Of a stretch of DNA of 53,332 nucleotides, positions 33,230-42,773 are shown in pieces. Both the position numbers and the translations under genes were made by a program. Positions within the stretch are counted from its first letter, which is position 1. Every line of letters begins with the position of its first letter. The stretch lies in the NCBI GenBank assembly GCA_031265445.1, contig JAISCQ010000303.1, forward strand, positions 1 through 53,332, read 5' to 3'. Under the pieces are notes generated by a model, which had not been told where the DNA came from, did no database searches, and saw only the letters and a list, made by a program, of their open reading frames with translations. The DNA comes from Bacteroidales bacterium (GTDB taxonomy: Bacteria; Bacteroidota; Bacteroidia; Bacteroidales; UBA4181).

Positions 33230-34348
33230 TTATTGTATTGACTGGTAAATACGAATTAGGTTTGATGCTATTATATTCCATGAAAAGTGCCTGGCTCGTT
33301 CGATGCCGTAATCAACCTGTTGCTGATAATAATCGGGGTCGGTTTCCAGCCGGATGATTTCACCGGCTATGGCGGCTTCATCGTACGGAGATACCAATAT
33401 GGCGTCTTCTCCGGCAATTTCGGGTATAGCCGAAATATTGGACGTAATGATCGGGGTTCCGCAAGCCATGGCTTCCAGGATGGGGATGCCGAAACTTTCG
33501 CGTAAAGACGGATAAAGAAAAATCTTTGCCCCGTTGTAGATATATGGCAGATCTGTATTTTTGATATATCCGGGAAGGTATAACAGGGATTTTATATTTT
33601 TATCGATATTGCCATCCTTTAATATCCGATCCACAGCAGATTCTTTCAGATCAGCGATTAAAAGCGGTAACGGTTTTTCGGACTGTTCCACATACATGCT
33701 ATACGCTTTCAGTGTCCGCAATGTATTTTTTTTAGGATCAGTATTGCCTAAGAAAAAGAGGTATTCGTCGGCGTCTATGTATTTTTGACTCACTTCCCTG
33801 TAATGCTCAATCGGCTTGAACCTGCTGCTGGAGGCATTATACACTACCGAAACTTCTTCAGGAATGACATTGAACGCTTCTTGAATGTTCTGGCTTTCGA
33901 AACCGGATACAGTTATAATTTTTCGGCAATGCGGTAAGATTCTTGGGAGGACAAACCGCCTGTAATGCCAACCAATATTCTGGTAAAACGATTTGTTGCC
34001 GGTATCCCGTTTCTCCATGAAAATAATATCATGCAACGTCAATACTAACGGTATTTTGCAAAATACAGGCGCCGTACTGCTTGTACAATGGAGCAAATCA
34101 GGTTTTATTTTACGCAAAAACAATGGCAAAGCTACTTGTTCCCATAACAAATAAGACGGACACCTCAACCGAACAACGTGTACGTTGGCGGTAGATTCCA
34201 AACAGACATCCTCACCGGGTTGTACGATGATATAATATATATTTTCAGTATCCATTTTTTGGATTTCGCGGATGGATTCCAAAGCTACGAAATCCATACC
34301 ATGCTTATTTTTCCTGAAAATCCGCTGGGCTTCTATTGCGATAATCAT
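33230..34348 (-). CDS. Glycosyltransferase family 4 (second of two paralogues)
   Basis: A 372-residue GT-B enzyme starting MIIAIEAQRIFRKNKHGMDF, with LLHCTSSTAPVFCK and LTLHDIIFMEK in the first domain and [20 protein letters not shown] with PEIAGEDAILV in the second. The shared order of unusual motifs (AQRI, HGMD, WEQ, LHCT, TAP) shows a tandem duplication with the gene at 30819. It probably uses a related donor or acceptor. Confidence 0.92.
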   Translation of the reverse strand: MIIAIEAQRIFRKNKHGMDFVALESIREIQKMDTENIYYIIVQPGEDVCLESTANVHVVRLRCPSYLLWEQVALPLFLRKIKPDLLHCTSSTAPVFCKIPLVLTLHDIIFMEKRDTGNKSFYQNIGWHYRRFVLPRILPHCRKIITVSGFESQNIQEAFNVIPEEVSVVYNASSSRFKPIEHYREVSQKYIDADEYLFFLGNTDPKKNTLRTLKAYSMYVEQSEKPLPLLIADLKESAVDRILKDGNIDKNIKSLLYLPGYIKNTDLPYIYNGAKIFLYPSLRESFGIPILEAMACGTPIITSNISAIPEIAGEDAILVSPYDEAAIAGEIIRLETDPDYYQQQVDYGIERARHFSWNIIASNLIRIYQSIQ

Positions 34349-34386
34349 GTCATTCGCTTATTTGGCATGTTATTTTGGACAGGTCA

Positions 34387-36228
34387 TCATGTAAAATCTT
34401 TCAGTGTAGCGCCTTTGTGTTTGTTAACAACTTGTTCCCACCACAAAACCATTACCAAAAGGTTAAAAAACTTGAACGCTTTGATGTGCTGCTGCCAATA
34501 CCACCGGCTGGAATCGGCTGCAAACCTGTCGTATCGATTCAGTGAATCGGAAACAGAATTTTTGTTCAACACAGACGACATGATGTCCGATCCCAAAATG
34601 ATCCGCTTGATTTCTTTGCGGGTATTGGTGTCGGCAAAAAAGACCGGAAGAGTGGTAAATCCGCCTTGTGTTGCTATTCCCGCCGGCAGTTTGTCCTTGA
34701 TGGACATTTTGTGTACGTATTTGGATATCCCCTTACCCCGTCGCCAATCTTTAGGCGTCCCTTTCGATTTGCAGGTATACGGCAACGTCTGTAAAAACTG
34801 TCGCATCTCGAGGCTTATGTACGGGAAGGTCAAATGCTGCCCGAAAAGCCTTGCTGTTGATGCCGCCTTGAATGTGACGATTTGGCACAGAGTCTGTTCG
34901 ATATCAATCAAAAAGTTTTTATTCAAATACAGTTCTCCGAAAGAATCAAATTTGGAAGGAAAGTTTTTACAATATGTCAATCCATCATTTTTCAAAGGCG
35001 CCTGAATCAATTTTTCGATGTCTTTTTTTCCAAAACCGAAACTTTTGCTTTGCATCACATTGGCAATCGCATCAACACGGAATTTGATGCGGAACAGCAT
35101 TGAATTGTTGTTGAATATCCGTGCACTGCATACGGAATTTAAGAAATCCAACAACCATTTCGCCTTGCATTTTTCGAAGGAATAATAGTACGCCATTTCA
35201 TGCGTACCTTCGCCGAAAATCTCGTCGTTCCCGTCGCCACCCAGCACCACATCCACCGGGTTTTGCTTCACCATCCGCATCACTAAGTAGTTGAGCATCA
35301 TGCCGCTTTCCTGGAAAAGATCGCCCAATTCGCCGGTTAAAGCGGGAATCATGTCAATTTCGGAACCATCGATCTCATATTCGTGATGTTGCGTATGGTA
35401 TCGCCGGGACAATAATTTGGCCAAAGGCAGCTCGCTCCATTTGCTGTTTTTGAAACCTATGGAAAACGTACTGACCGGGCCGTTATACGATTCGCACAGC
35501 CGGATGATGTTTCCGCTCGAATCGTAACCGCCGCTCAACAGTACGCCCACTGATTGCGCTTTTTCGATCCGCCGGTCGATTGATTGCCGGTGCAGCCGGT
35601 CGTATTCATGTATCGCCTCGTCGAACGGAAGAGAACTTGTTCCGTGCGTCGTAATAAAACTATTGCGCGTTAATGTATGGTCAACCTGTATCTGCCCTGC
35701 GGAATAAGTCAACAATTGCCCGCCCGACAGTTTCCGGACACCCTGTAAAGCGGTATCCGGAGCCGAGATGTATCCCAAATGCAGAAAACAGGCGAACGCT
35801 TCGATGTTCGGGTTGCATTGGAAGCCTTTCATTTCCGTTAATGTCTTCAATGACGAGGCAAAGCACTCATCGGTAAAATACACCGACGGCCCTGCGCCGG
35901 AAAAATCCCTGTATATGAGTGTTTTATCCCGATCGTAGACCATAACGGTAAATTGACCGTCATATTCGAGAAAAGATGATTTCCCGAGTTTTTGGTACAA
36001 TTTTCCCAACAGATCGGCGGCTGTATCGGCCGTTATGTTATATTTTCGCGCCAAATCGACACGATTGTAAAGATAACCGGAAAAAAACAGCGAAAATCCG
36101 CTTCCTGTATATGCTAAACATTCGCGATCGATAACCACCGACTCGAAATATTGATAATTATCGTTGCCGGATAACGAAATCCGCTCCCGTACCGGCTGTC
36201 CTTGAAATAGTCCTGTATAAAAAGTCAT
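34387..36228 (-). CDS. Asparagine synthetase-like protein lacking the glutaminase cysteine
   Basis: A 613-residue AsnB-like protein. The synthetase half is intact in the parts I can see: the PP-loop LSGGYDSS at about residues 230-237, VVLGGDGNDEIFGEG and the C-terminal helical region. The N-terminal half keeps the fold (DGQFTVMVYD, RDFSGAGPSVYF) but starts MTFYTGLF instead of MCGI, so the nucleophilic Cys is absent. The glutamine-binding NGEIYN motif is FSGYLYN. No alternative start provides an MCG. The protein cannot be a normal glutamine-dependent enzyme; it may use ammonia or make an intramolecular or sugar amide, as beta-lactam synthetases do. In a polysaccharide operon it probably amidates a uronic acid or an amino-acid side chain (inference). 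Confidence 0.88.
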   Translation of the reverse strand: MTFYTGLFQGQPVRERISLSGNDNYQYFESVVIDRECLAYTGSGFSLFFSGYLYNRVDLARKYNITADTAADLLGKLYQKLGKSSFLEYDGQFTVMVYDRDKTLIYRDFSGAGPSVYFTDECFASSLKTLTEMKGFQCNPNIEAFACFLHLGYISAPDTALQGVRKLSGGQLLTYSAGQIQVDHTLTRNSFITTHGTSSLPFDEAIHEYDRLHRQSIDRRIEKAQSVGVLLSGGYDSSGNIIRLCESYNGPVSTFSIGFKNSKWSELPLAKLLSRRYHTQHHEYEIDGSEIDMIPALTGELGDLFQESGMMLNYLVMRMVKQNPVDVVLGGDGNDEIFGEGTHEMAYYYSFEKCKAKWLLDFLNSVCSARIFNNNSMLFRIKFRVDAIANVMQSKSFGFGKKDIEKLIQAPLKNDGLTYCKNFPSKFDSFGELYLNKNFLIDIEQTLCQIVTFKAASTARLFGQHLTFPYISLEMRQFLQTLPYTCKSKGTPKDWRRGKGISKYVHKMSIKDKLPAGIATQGGFTTLPVFFADTNTRKEIKRIILGSDIMSSVLNKNSVSDSLNRYDRFAADSSRWYWQQHIKAFKFFNLLVMVLWWEQVVNKHKGATLKDFT

Positions 36229-36235
36229 GATATAA

Positions 36236-37144
36236 TTAGTTTAAGATATTTGTGTCGAATAAGTGCCGCAAGCCCCACCCGTATGCGCGCGCTACACTTC
36301 TTGCATTTTTAAAATCGCCTTTGAGAAACGGCATGATCATATTTTTGGGATAAGCGATAAGCAACAAGTACATCATAGCAATGAAACGAGTGATCCCCGA
36401 CCTGTTCCGCCGCAGGAAAATCATCCGGTTCCGCTTCAGGTAATATGTTTTCAACGGGCTGTTTTTTCCCGTCGATAGCGATTCTTTATGGTACATAACG
36501 GCGTTGTGTACGTACATGAGCTTGTACCCGGCTTTCCGGATATGGTCGCACCAGTCCAGCTCCTCGTAATAAAGGAAATAGGCTTCGGGCAACATTCCAA
36601 CCTTGCTGATGACTTCCTTCGTGGTCATCATGGCGGAGCCGTGCACGTAATACGTTTCCTTCGATTTTTCGTATTGCCCGGTATCTTTTTCGCCGTACCC
36701 GATAATAAAGGAGCGCATCCCGAAAGTCGACATTTTGGTTTGTCCCGCGTACTGGATGATGTCCCTATCGTCGAAATACTTAATTTTCGGACAAACAAGC
36801 CCTGTCTGCGGGTCGGCCGCCAACACTTCGACCAGCCGCTCAATAGTACCGGCAGGAACTTCGGTATCGTTGTTGATCATGAACAGGTACTGTCCCTTAG
36901 CTTGACGGATGCCGATGTTGTTGCCGTTGGCAAATCCGCCGTTAACCGGGTTTTTGATGAATACGATTTGCGGATACCGTTCCTTGATGATGTCCGGGTT
37001 ATCGGAAGGAGAAGCGTTGTCGACCACGATGACTTCTAAATTGGGATAACCGGAGGCGTACAACGACTTCAACATCTCGCATGTAACTGCCGATTGATTA
37101 TAATTGATTGTAATTACGGAAACAAGGGGCAAATCAGTTGTCAT
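36236..37144 (-). CDS. Glycosyltransferase family 2 (rhamnosyltransferase-like)
   Basis: A 302-residue soluble GT-A enzyme: VSVITINYNQSAVTCEML, VIVVDNASPSDN, NGGFANGNNIGI, the metal site FMINNDTEVP, and LYYEELDWCDHIRKAGYKLMY with the catalytic-base region. These are the motifs of the WbbL/RfbF-like rhamnosyltransferase group. It should add a deoxysugar or hexose to the repeat unit. Its 3' neighbour, the asparagine-synthetase-like gene, starts 7 nt after its stop. It overlaps the polymerase gene by 4 nt (ATGA-type coupling). Confidence 0.92.
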   Translation of the reverse strand: MTTDLPLVSVITINYNQSAVTCEMLKSLYASGYPNLEVIVVDNASPSDNPDIIKERYPQIVFIKNPVNGGFANGNNIGIRQAKGQYLFMINNDTEVPAGTIERLVEVLAADPQTGLVCPKIKYFDDRDIIQYAGQTKMSTFGMRSFIIGYGEKDTGQYEKSKETYYVHGSAMMTTKEVISKVGMLPEAYFLYYEELDWCDHIRKAGYKLMYVHNAVMYHKESLSTGKNSPLKTYYLKRNRMIFLRRNRSGITRFIAMMYLLLIAYPKNMIMPFLKGDFKNARSVARAYGWGLRHLFDTNILN

Positions 37145-38643
37145 TTTCGTATCAAGGATTTTCGATCGGGTATCGGGTTATTTTTAACTAAAGTGGTGTT
37201 ATTCTTGCCTGTCTTGATGTCCGCGTCAGGTATTATCTCCGCAAATTCCTGATCCAACCTGGGGGCTACAAAGATTAATGCGATACCAAAAAATGTGATC
37301 ACATTTAAAGTTGGCCTCAAAAGTATCGAATTTCCGTAATTAGCTATCAAAAGTCCACCCAAACCGGAAATAAAGGCGATTAATACGCCACGGAACCATT
37401 CGTTTTTTATTTTGAACCAAACCGCCAACGTTCCCTTGATCATAAAAAAGAGGAACATTCCGATATATAAGCATAATCCAACTACACCCATATCTCCCCA
37501 GATAAGCACATAACCGCTATCATACGGGATACTGCTCAAAACAGAACCCCGGGGGCCGAGTCCCATTGAACCTAACCCGTCACCAAACGGACGGGAGGCT
37601 AAATACGATTTAAGTATACGCTGGTTGTTCTTTCGTACCTGAAATGAAGCATCCTCGGCAGGATTAAAAGCCGAACGCATCCGGTATACGGCATAAACGC
37701 CATCCCCGATATGCGTAAAACGCATGAAGCAAAAGAATCCCCCTGCAAAGAAAAGGCACAACAGCAATAACTTCACTTTTTTTACCAGCAGGCAATACAT
37801 CAATGCGCCCCCAAAAAGTATAAAAATAGACCCCCTGGTTCCACTGATAAACATTCCATAAATGCTTGCCGCAGCCACAACTAAGAAAAACGCCTTTTGT
37901 CTTGTCGTCTTCGACACAAGAAAGAGTATTAATCCCAATACGGCCGAATATGCCTGCGCTGCCCCAAATATGCCTGCATCGCTACACAGCGAAAACACCC
38001 GCAATTTTCCCCAGAGCAAATGGGTGGATACCATTTCGGCCAAATCTTTCTTCTCGGCTGCATCCAATCCGATCTGGAGCTGTATAAAACCTTTTAGACT
38101 TAATATTAACGAGAAAACACCCCAAAGTATCAGGAACGTTTTGACATGTTTCGCTTTCAGCAATATGCAAAACAACGGTATGGTAAAGATCATGTAAAGG
38201 TGGGGGCGTATGGTAATGAACCAGGGCTCCACACCCGGCGATCCGGGGTTGAATAACGATAATATGCAGTACAGTAACCAAATGGTCAGTACTAAAAATG
38301 GAGTATCCTTGCCATTGCGCCATTTTACTTTTCCTGCCATTCCCGAAAAAATTAACAGGAGACAGGCAAGCATGATCAAAGCATCAACAAAAATACCGGG
38401 CGGGATCGATTCCGGCAATATGTACCGGCTAAAAGCGGAAATAAAAACACTGTAAAAGAATAAAGCATATAATGTTACTATCGGTTTGTTGAATGAAACG
38501 ACCACATATAGCAGCATAAAAGGCAGCAATAACAGAACAACGCCTGTAGCAAGCCCCAGATGGCTGATACTGTATGCCACACATACCGAAACGGTTATGG
38601 ATATCAATGCCCATAACCATTTCTTTTGTAGTTCCTTTATCAT
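37141..38643 (-). CDS. O-antigen polymerase/ligase family protein
   Basis: A 500-residue protein with about twelve membrane segments and a large periplasmic loop near the C-terminal half containing RKNNQRILKSYLASRPFGDGLGSMG, the pattern of the O-antigen ligase/polymerase (Wzy_C) family. Upstream helices contain FLVVAAASIYGMFISGTRGSIFILF, also typical. With a Wzx-like flippase and a Wzz-like protein in the same operon it is most likely the polymerase. I chose the ATG at 38643; a GTG three codons upstream (38652) is also in frame. Confidence 0.88.
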   Translation of the reverse strand: MIKELQKKWLWALISITVSVCVAYSISHLGLATGVVLLLLPFMLLYVVVSFNKPIVTLYALFFYSVFISAFSRYILPESIPPGIFVDALIMLACLLLIFSGMAGKVKWRNGKDTPFLVLTIWLLYCILSLFNPGSPGVEPWFITIRPHLYMIFTIPLFCILLKAKHVKTFLILWGVFSLILSLKGFIQLQIGLDAAEKKDLAEMVSTHLLWGKLRVFSLCSDAGIFGAAQAYSAVLGLILFLVSKTTRQKAFFLVVAAASIYGMFISGTRGSIFILFGGALMYCLLVKKVKLLLLCLFFAGGFFCFMRFTHIGDGVYAVYRMRSAFNPAEDASFQVRKNNQRILKSYLASRPFGDGLGSMGLGPRGSVLSSIPYDSGYVLIWGDMGVVGLCLYIGMFLFFMIKGTLAVWFKIKNEWFRGVLIAFISGLGGLLIANYGNSILLRPTLNVITFFGIALIFVAPRLDQEFAEIIPDADIKTGKNNTTLVKNNPIPDRKSLIRK

Positions 38644-38720
38644 TAATTGCACTATTCTATAACAGGTTATATAAATCAGGTTTTTATGAAGTCGATTTTG
38701 AATTAATGATTGATCTTTGG

Positions 38721-40820
38721 CTAAACAACTTTTCCGAGGATTTCTTCTACAACATCCAGTTCAACATTATTGAGAATTAGTCGTGGTGTAATTCCCGAGA
38801 TCCTGACGAAACTGTCCAATGCCATTTGGTCGGCTTTCACCCATTCCCTGTTCGCTTTACATATCAAGAATGCCATATCGAACTGCCTGATCAATTCCAC
38901 CGGATAATCATTCATGATCAAAGGCGGTAACTCTATGATGAGGATATCCGCCTCGCTCATCCTTTCCACCGGGACAATATCTTCGGCACGAGCCTGATAG
39001 AATGATTTATCCACCTTGTAACTCACTACCGACCAGCTGCCCGATTCGACGTAAGGCATTACTACCAGGCATTTGCGGCCCTTATCACGTAGCCGTTCGC
39101 AAAGCATGTTGCTGATCATTGTCTTCCCCTCTCCGGCCCGTGTACTGATGATCAGGATACGCATCTGACCGGATTTGTAATCGGCCAGGTACAGGTTTTT
39201 CAGAATGGTATCGCTCAGCCCGTCACTGACCATTTCCGGATCCTTTAATGTCCTCAATTTCCTCGTGTCAGGCATAATACCTACGGTTTCCAATCCTGTG
39301 GTTTCTTCCGCACGTTGCGGCGTTTGAATGTTACCGTTGAAATAAGCCATCCCCAGGAAAATAGATGACGGCACCACAAAACCAATCATCATTCCCAGCA
39401 TTACCAGTATTTTTCTTTTGCTGCTTTTTGCGGTCAACGGGAAATTCGGTTTGTCAATGATCTGGATGGTGGAAAATGACCGCTGGTCCTGCTGTTGGCG
39501 TTTGCTTTGGTTCAAGTTGTCCAATGCAGCCAGGTATTCCTTTTCGCTGATATCTATATTTCGCTGAATGCGTTTAAGGGTATCGGCCAGGGGAAGGTAT
39601 TTGGTAAATACTCCCGAAGCGGCATTCCGTCGGTTTTCCAATGCTTTCAACCGGGCTTTACTTTCTTCGTAGGCCACACTCTTGTTAAAGTATTCCGTTG
39701 CAGCCACATCAGTGGTTCTGCCAGCCGTTGCCGGTGTCAGATTCGACGTGATGTCTCTGTTCAAATCCTCCTTTACTTGATTGATTTGTGTTTGCAGGCT
39801 TGCAATTTGGCTGGAAGAAGCGCCATTCAGTTGGGCAGAGGTTAACCGCTGGCTCAAACGGCCCAACTGATCGTATTTGAGCATGATATCGCTTCTTTTC
39901 ATGGATTGTGCCTGCACTCCCAACTGTCCTTCGATTTGCCGCATACCGGCTGCGGTTGTAGCCAATATTTCCTGTTCTTTTAATATCTGATTCGTAATAT
40001 CCTGTCGGTCGGAAATAGCCAACTCAGTTTGAATGGACAAATTTGCCACGCCATAGGATTTTTTGAATTGTTCTTCTTGAGCTTCTGCTTGTTTCAATTT
40101 TGACTGCGCTAATTGAAGCTGTTCTTCAAAGAAGGTCACTTTTTTATCGGTTTGTCCTTCCTTGATCTGACGATAGTTGCGGATGCAGACATCAATAAGG
40201 ATTTCTAATGTTTTCTGGCATACACCGGGATCATCGCATGTATAGACTAATGAGATCATATCACTGCTCCTGACACGGCTTACCGCTACGGAAGACAATG
40301 CGGCAGTGCTGTAATAAGGTACTTCGGGATAGTTAACCACTCCTATGAGGAAAGGATGAGTATCAGCTATCGCATCCAGATTCAGGTAAGTGATGCTGTC
40401 CGTTGCTCCGGCCAATTTCTTAATATCGGTCGGTATCATCTTCTGTTTTGCTTCAAGGTGTTCAGCCGATATAATTCTCGGATCGACCTGCGTCATACTC
40501 ATGTGCATTGCCAGTAGCCTCAAACCTACTTCCTTGAAGGTTTCCCTGCTGGTAATGATATTCGCCATATTGTCATACGCAGCGTACTGCGCCGAATAAT
40601 CCTGCCGATCCTGTCCAAGAATACCCACTCCCGTGTTGATACCGGTATAGATGGATGCCGACGACTCGTATATCTTTGGCATACTCATTGTCAAAAATAC
40701 CATCAGTGCAGCCATGAATACCGTACAGGCAAATATGATATACCAATGCTTGAAGATCGGTTTCAGCAATTTAATGATATCCGTCATTTCAAGTTCATTT
40801 TGTAAGTTCAATCCCGACAA
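38721..40820 (-). CDS. Wzz/GumC-like chain-length protein with a C-terminal P-loop domain
   Basis: A 699-residue protein. A Wzz domain with a first membrane helix near residues 30-50, a long periplasmic coiled-coil region (about 220-420, Gln/Ala/Lys-rich), a second helix near 475-500 (ILVMLGMMIGFVVPSSIFLGM), then a cytoplasmic BY-kinase-like domain with Walker A STRAGEGKTMISN near residue 560 and a degenerate Walker B ADILIIELPPL. It ends EEILGKVV with no tyrosine cluster, so it is not a standard autophosphorylating BY-kinase. It should set chain length and link polymerase to export. It overlaps the upstream gene by 26 nt. Confidence 0.88.
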   Translation of the reverse strand: MSGLNLQNELEMTDIIKLLKPIFKHWYIIFACTVFMAALMVFLTMSMPKIYESSASIYTGINTGVGILGQDRQDYSAQYAAYDNMANIITSRETFKEVGLRLLAMHMSMTQVDPRIISAEHLEAKQKMIPTDIKKLAGATDSITYLNLDAIADTHPFLIGVVNYPEVPYYSTAALSSVAVSRVRSSDMISLVYTCDDPGVCQKTLEILIDVCIRNYRQIKEGQTDKKVTFFEEQLQLAQSKLKQAEAQEEQFKKSYGVANLSIQTELAISDRQDITNQILKEQEILATTAAGMRQIEGQLGVQAQSMKRSDIMLKYDQLGRLSQRLTSAQLNGASSSQIASLQTQINQVKEDLNRDITSNLTPATAGRTTDVAATEYFNKSVAYEESKARLKALENRRNAASGVFTKYLPLADTLKRIQRNIDISEKEYLAALDNLNQSKRQQQDQRSFSTIQIIDKPNFPLTAKSSKRKILVMLGMMIGFVVPSSIFLGMAYFNGNIQTPQRAEETTGLETVGIMPDTRKLRTLKDPEMVSDGLSDTILKNLYLADYKSGQMRILIISTRAGEGKTMISNMLCERLRDKGRKCLVVMPYVESGSWSVVSYKVDKSFYQARAEDIVPVERMSEADILIIELPPLIMNDYPVELIRQFDMAFLICKANREWVKADQMALDSFVRISGITPRLILNNVELDVVEEILGKVV

Positions 40821-41511
40821 TCACTTCTAACATGCGAACGGCCCTGAATAAGGCGAATTTCTGCGTTTCCACTTCATTTTGCGCATTCAGGTACGCTTCG
40901 TTCGCCTTGGTAAATTCGGATAAACTTGTTCTACTTTCGGCATAATCCAATCTCGACTGGTCGTATAACATACCTGCCGCTGCGCTGATTTCTGTACTGG
41001 TTGCAAGCGTTTTCTGCGCCGTTAAAACATCATAATATGCAGTTATAACACTCTGTTTCACCGTTTTGGCTATTTCCTCCCTGCGGCTTTCCGATTGCTC
41101 TATTCTCAATTTCGCTTTCTGTTTTTTACGCTTGTGGTCGAAAATGTCCGATACGGGCATGTAGGCGCTCACTCCTATACCATAAGACGGAGCAACGGTT
41201 GTTTCCGAAATGGGAAACAGACCGCCCGAAGAACTGCTCAGTCGCGAATAATCGAACTGACTTCCGTAGCGGAAATCCGCCGCAAAATTAATCTTTTGCA
41301 TCCAGTCCTTTTTTGCATCCGTTAATTCGTATTGGCTCATCAACACTTCATAGCTTGCTCCTTTCAGGATCGGCGAGTGTACCAGCGCCGAATCCATCAA
41401 GGCTTGCAGCGGGGGTAATTCCCATCCGGCTTCATTGTTATCGGTTTGTGCATGGCTGTTGTTCGGGAGCAGCATTGGCATGAATAAAATTAGAAGTCCG
41501 ATCCTTGTCAT
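40795..41511 (-). CDS. Half-size TolC-like outer-membrane protein
   Basis: A 238-residue protein with a signal peptide (LLILFMPMLLPNNSHAQ). It has one OEP/TolC repeat: LPPLQALMDSALVHSPILKGASYEV, a barrel-like segment YGIGVSAYMPVSDIFDHKRKK, and long helices to FTKANEAYLNAQNEVETQKFALFRAVRMLEVIVGIEL. Normal TolC proteins have two such repeats and about 400-490 residues; this one has about half. It stands where a Wza-type export gene would be expected, just upstream of the Wzz-like gene. It may be the outer-membrane exit for the polymer, possibly as a larger oligomer (inference). Confidence 0.8.
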   Translation of the reverse strand: MTRIGLLILFMPMLLPNNSHAQTDNNEAGWELPPLQALMDSALVHSPILKGASYEVLMSQYELTDAKKDWMQKINFAADFRYGSQFDYSRLSSSSGGLFPISETTVAPSYGIGVSAYMPVSDIFDHKRKKQKAKLRIEQSESRREEIAKTVKQSVITAYYDVLTAQKTLATSTEISAAAGMLYDQSRLDYAESRTSLSEFTKANEAYLNAQNEVETQKFALFRAVRMLEVIVGIELTK

Positions 41512-41560
41512 TATTTACTTTCGTTAAAGATTAAAGATTTTTAATGGTTTGTGACATAAT

Positions 41561-42769
41561 TTATACGTTTTTGTTCCGGAACATAGCCGGCACAGTACGT
41601 ATCAGCAGTACCATGTCGCTCCAGAATGAATTTTTCTGGGCATACGTATTGTCGAGAATAAAACGTTCTTCCTCCGACATAAAGCCGCCACGGCCACGAA
41701 GTTCCACCTGCCAGAGTCCGGTAAGCCCTGCAGCAGCGCCGAACCGGCGCGACCAGCGCGATTTGGTGAGCGTCTGCGCTTCGTAAACCGGTAACGGACG
41801 GTTACCAACAAGAGACATGTCGCCTTTCAGCACATTGAATAACTGCGGCAACTCATCGATACTGGTATTGCGGATAAACTTGCCTACCTTGGTGACCCGC
41901 GGGTCGTTCTGTATTTTCAGGAATGTTTTCCTGGCATTCTTCCGTTTGAGGGCCAATCGTTCGCAAATACGTTCACCGTCATAATGATAAGCGGGGGAAC
42001 ATAACTCGCCTTCGGGCAATTTGGCGCATGCCGGACATGCCAGCAATTCCGACTCATCGTCCCGGGCTGCATACTGGTTGAGATGCGCCACTTCCTTCAA
42101 GCGCCTGTCGGCATCGGGATACATCGACCTGAATTTGTAAAAATCGAAAGTCGTGTAGTTGGCCCCTACACGTTCCGATTTGTAAATCACTTTTCCTTTC
42201 GACTCCAGCCGTATGGCAATGGCCGTAAATATCAGGACGGGCGACAATAATACAAGTGCGAAAAATGCAACCAGGATATCGAAAGTCCGTTTGAGAAAAG
42301 GCGTCCGGTACGGCCGCATGAATTCGGTCTCCGAGTCCTTTTCTTGACGCTTGACAGGTTGATTGCCTTTCAGGTAACGGATGCGGTCGTATATCAGCTT
42401 GTCATTTACCGGTTTCGACAAATATCCATTGATACCGAGCGTCAACGATCTTTTCTTCAACCGGTCGGTGGGATTGGCTGCGATGAGGATGAAGCAAAGC
42501 CCGTCCTTTAATCCGTTTCTTTCCATTTCCTGGTACAGGGCAAGCCCGTTCAGACCGGGTAAGTTGGTTTCGCAAACAATCGCTTCGATATCCTGTTGAC
42601 ACTGCAAACGCCGTGGCGAATCGAATGCCCGGAATTCATTGTTGGTCATCCATTCGAATGCCTTCAAGCCATTAGGCTCGTTATGAACTTCAAGATAATC
42701 ATTACGTTCAAGCTCCGTAATGGTTTCCAGCTCATTGCCGATATATAATATTTTGACAGGTTGATCCAT
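41561..42769 (-). CDS. Receiver-domain / sugar transferase fusion (initiating phosphoglycosyltransferase)
   Basis: A 402-residue protein in two parts. Residues 1 to about 130 form a response-regulator receiver-like domain with VKILYIGNE, the phosphoacceptor strand [13 protein letters not shown] and the conserved Lys in YLSKPVN; the phosphorylated Asp is Glu here, and the switch Thr is Ala. From about residue 150 comes a polyprenyl-phosphate sugar-1-phosphate transferase (WcaJ-like C-terminal type): membrane hairpin [33 protein letters not shown], a Cys-rich insert with CPAC, LC and IC that could bind a metal, then [25 protein letters not shown] and GLTGLWQV. The enzyme starts repeat-unit synthesis on undecaprenyl phosphate. 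It lies 4 nt after the lone response regulator gene. Confidence 0.9.
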   Translation of the reverse strand: MDQPVKILYIGNELETITELERNDYLEVHNEPNGLKAFEWMTNNEFRAFDSPRRLQCQQDIEAIVCETNLPGLNGLALYQEMERNGLKDGLCFILIAANPTDRLKKRSLTLGINGYLSKPVNDKLIYDRIRYLKGNQPVKRQEKDSETEFMRPYRTPFLKRTFDILVAFFALVLLSPVLIFTAIAIRLESKGKVIYKSERVGANYTTFDFYKFRSMYPDADRRLKEVAHLNQYAARDDESELLACPACAKLPEGELCSPAYHYDGERICERLALKRKNARKTFLKIQNDPRVTKVGKFIRNTSIDELPQLFNVLKGDMSLVGNRPLPVYEAQTLTKSRWSRRFGAAAGLTGLWQVELRGRGGFMSEEERFILDNTYAQKNSFWSDMVLLIRTVPAMFRNKNV

Positions 42770-42773
42770 TTAT

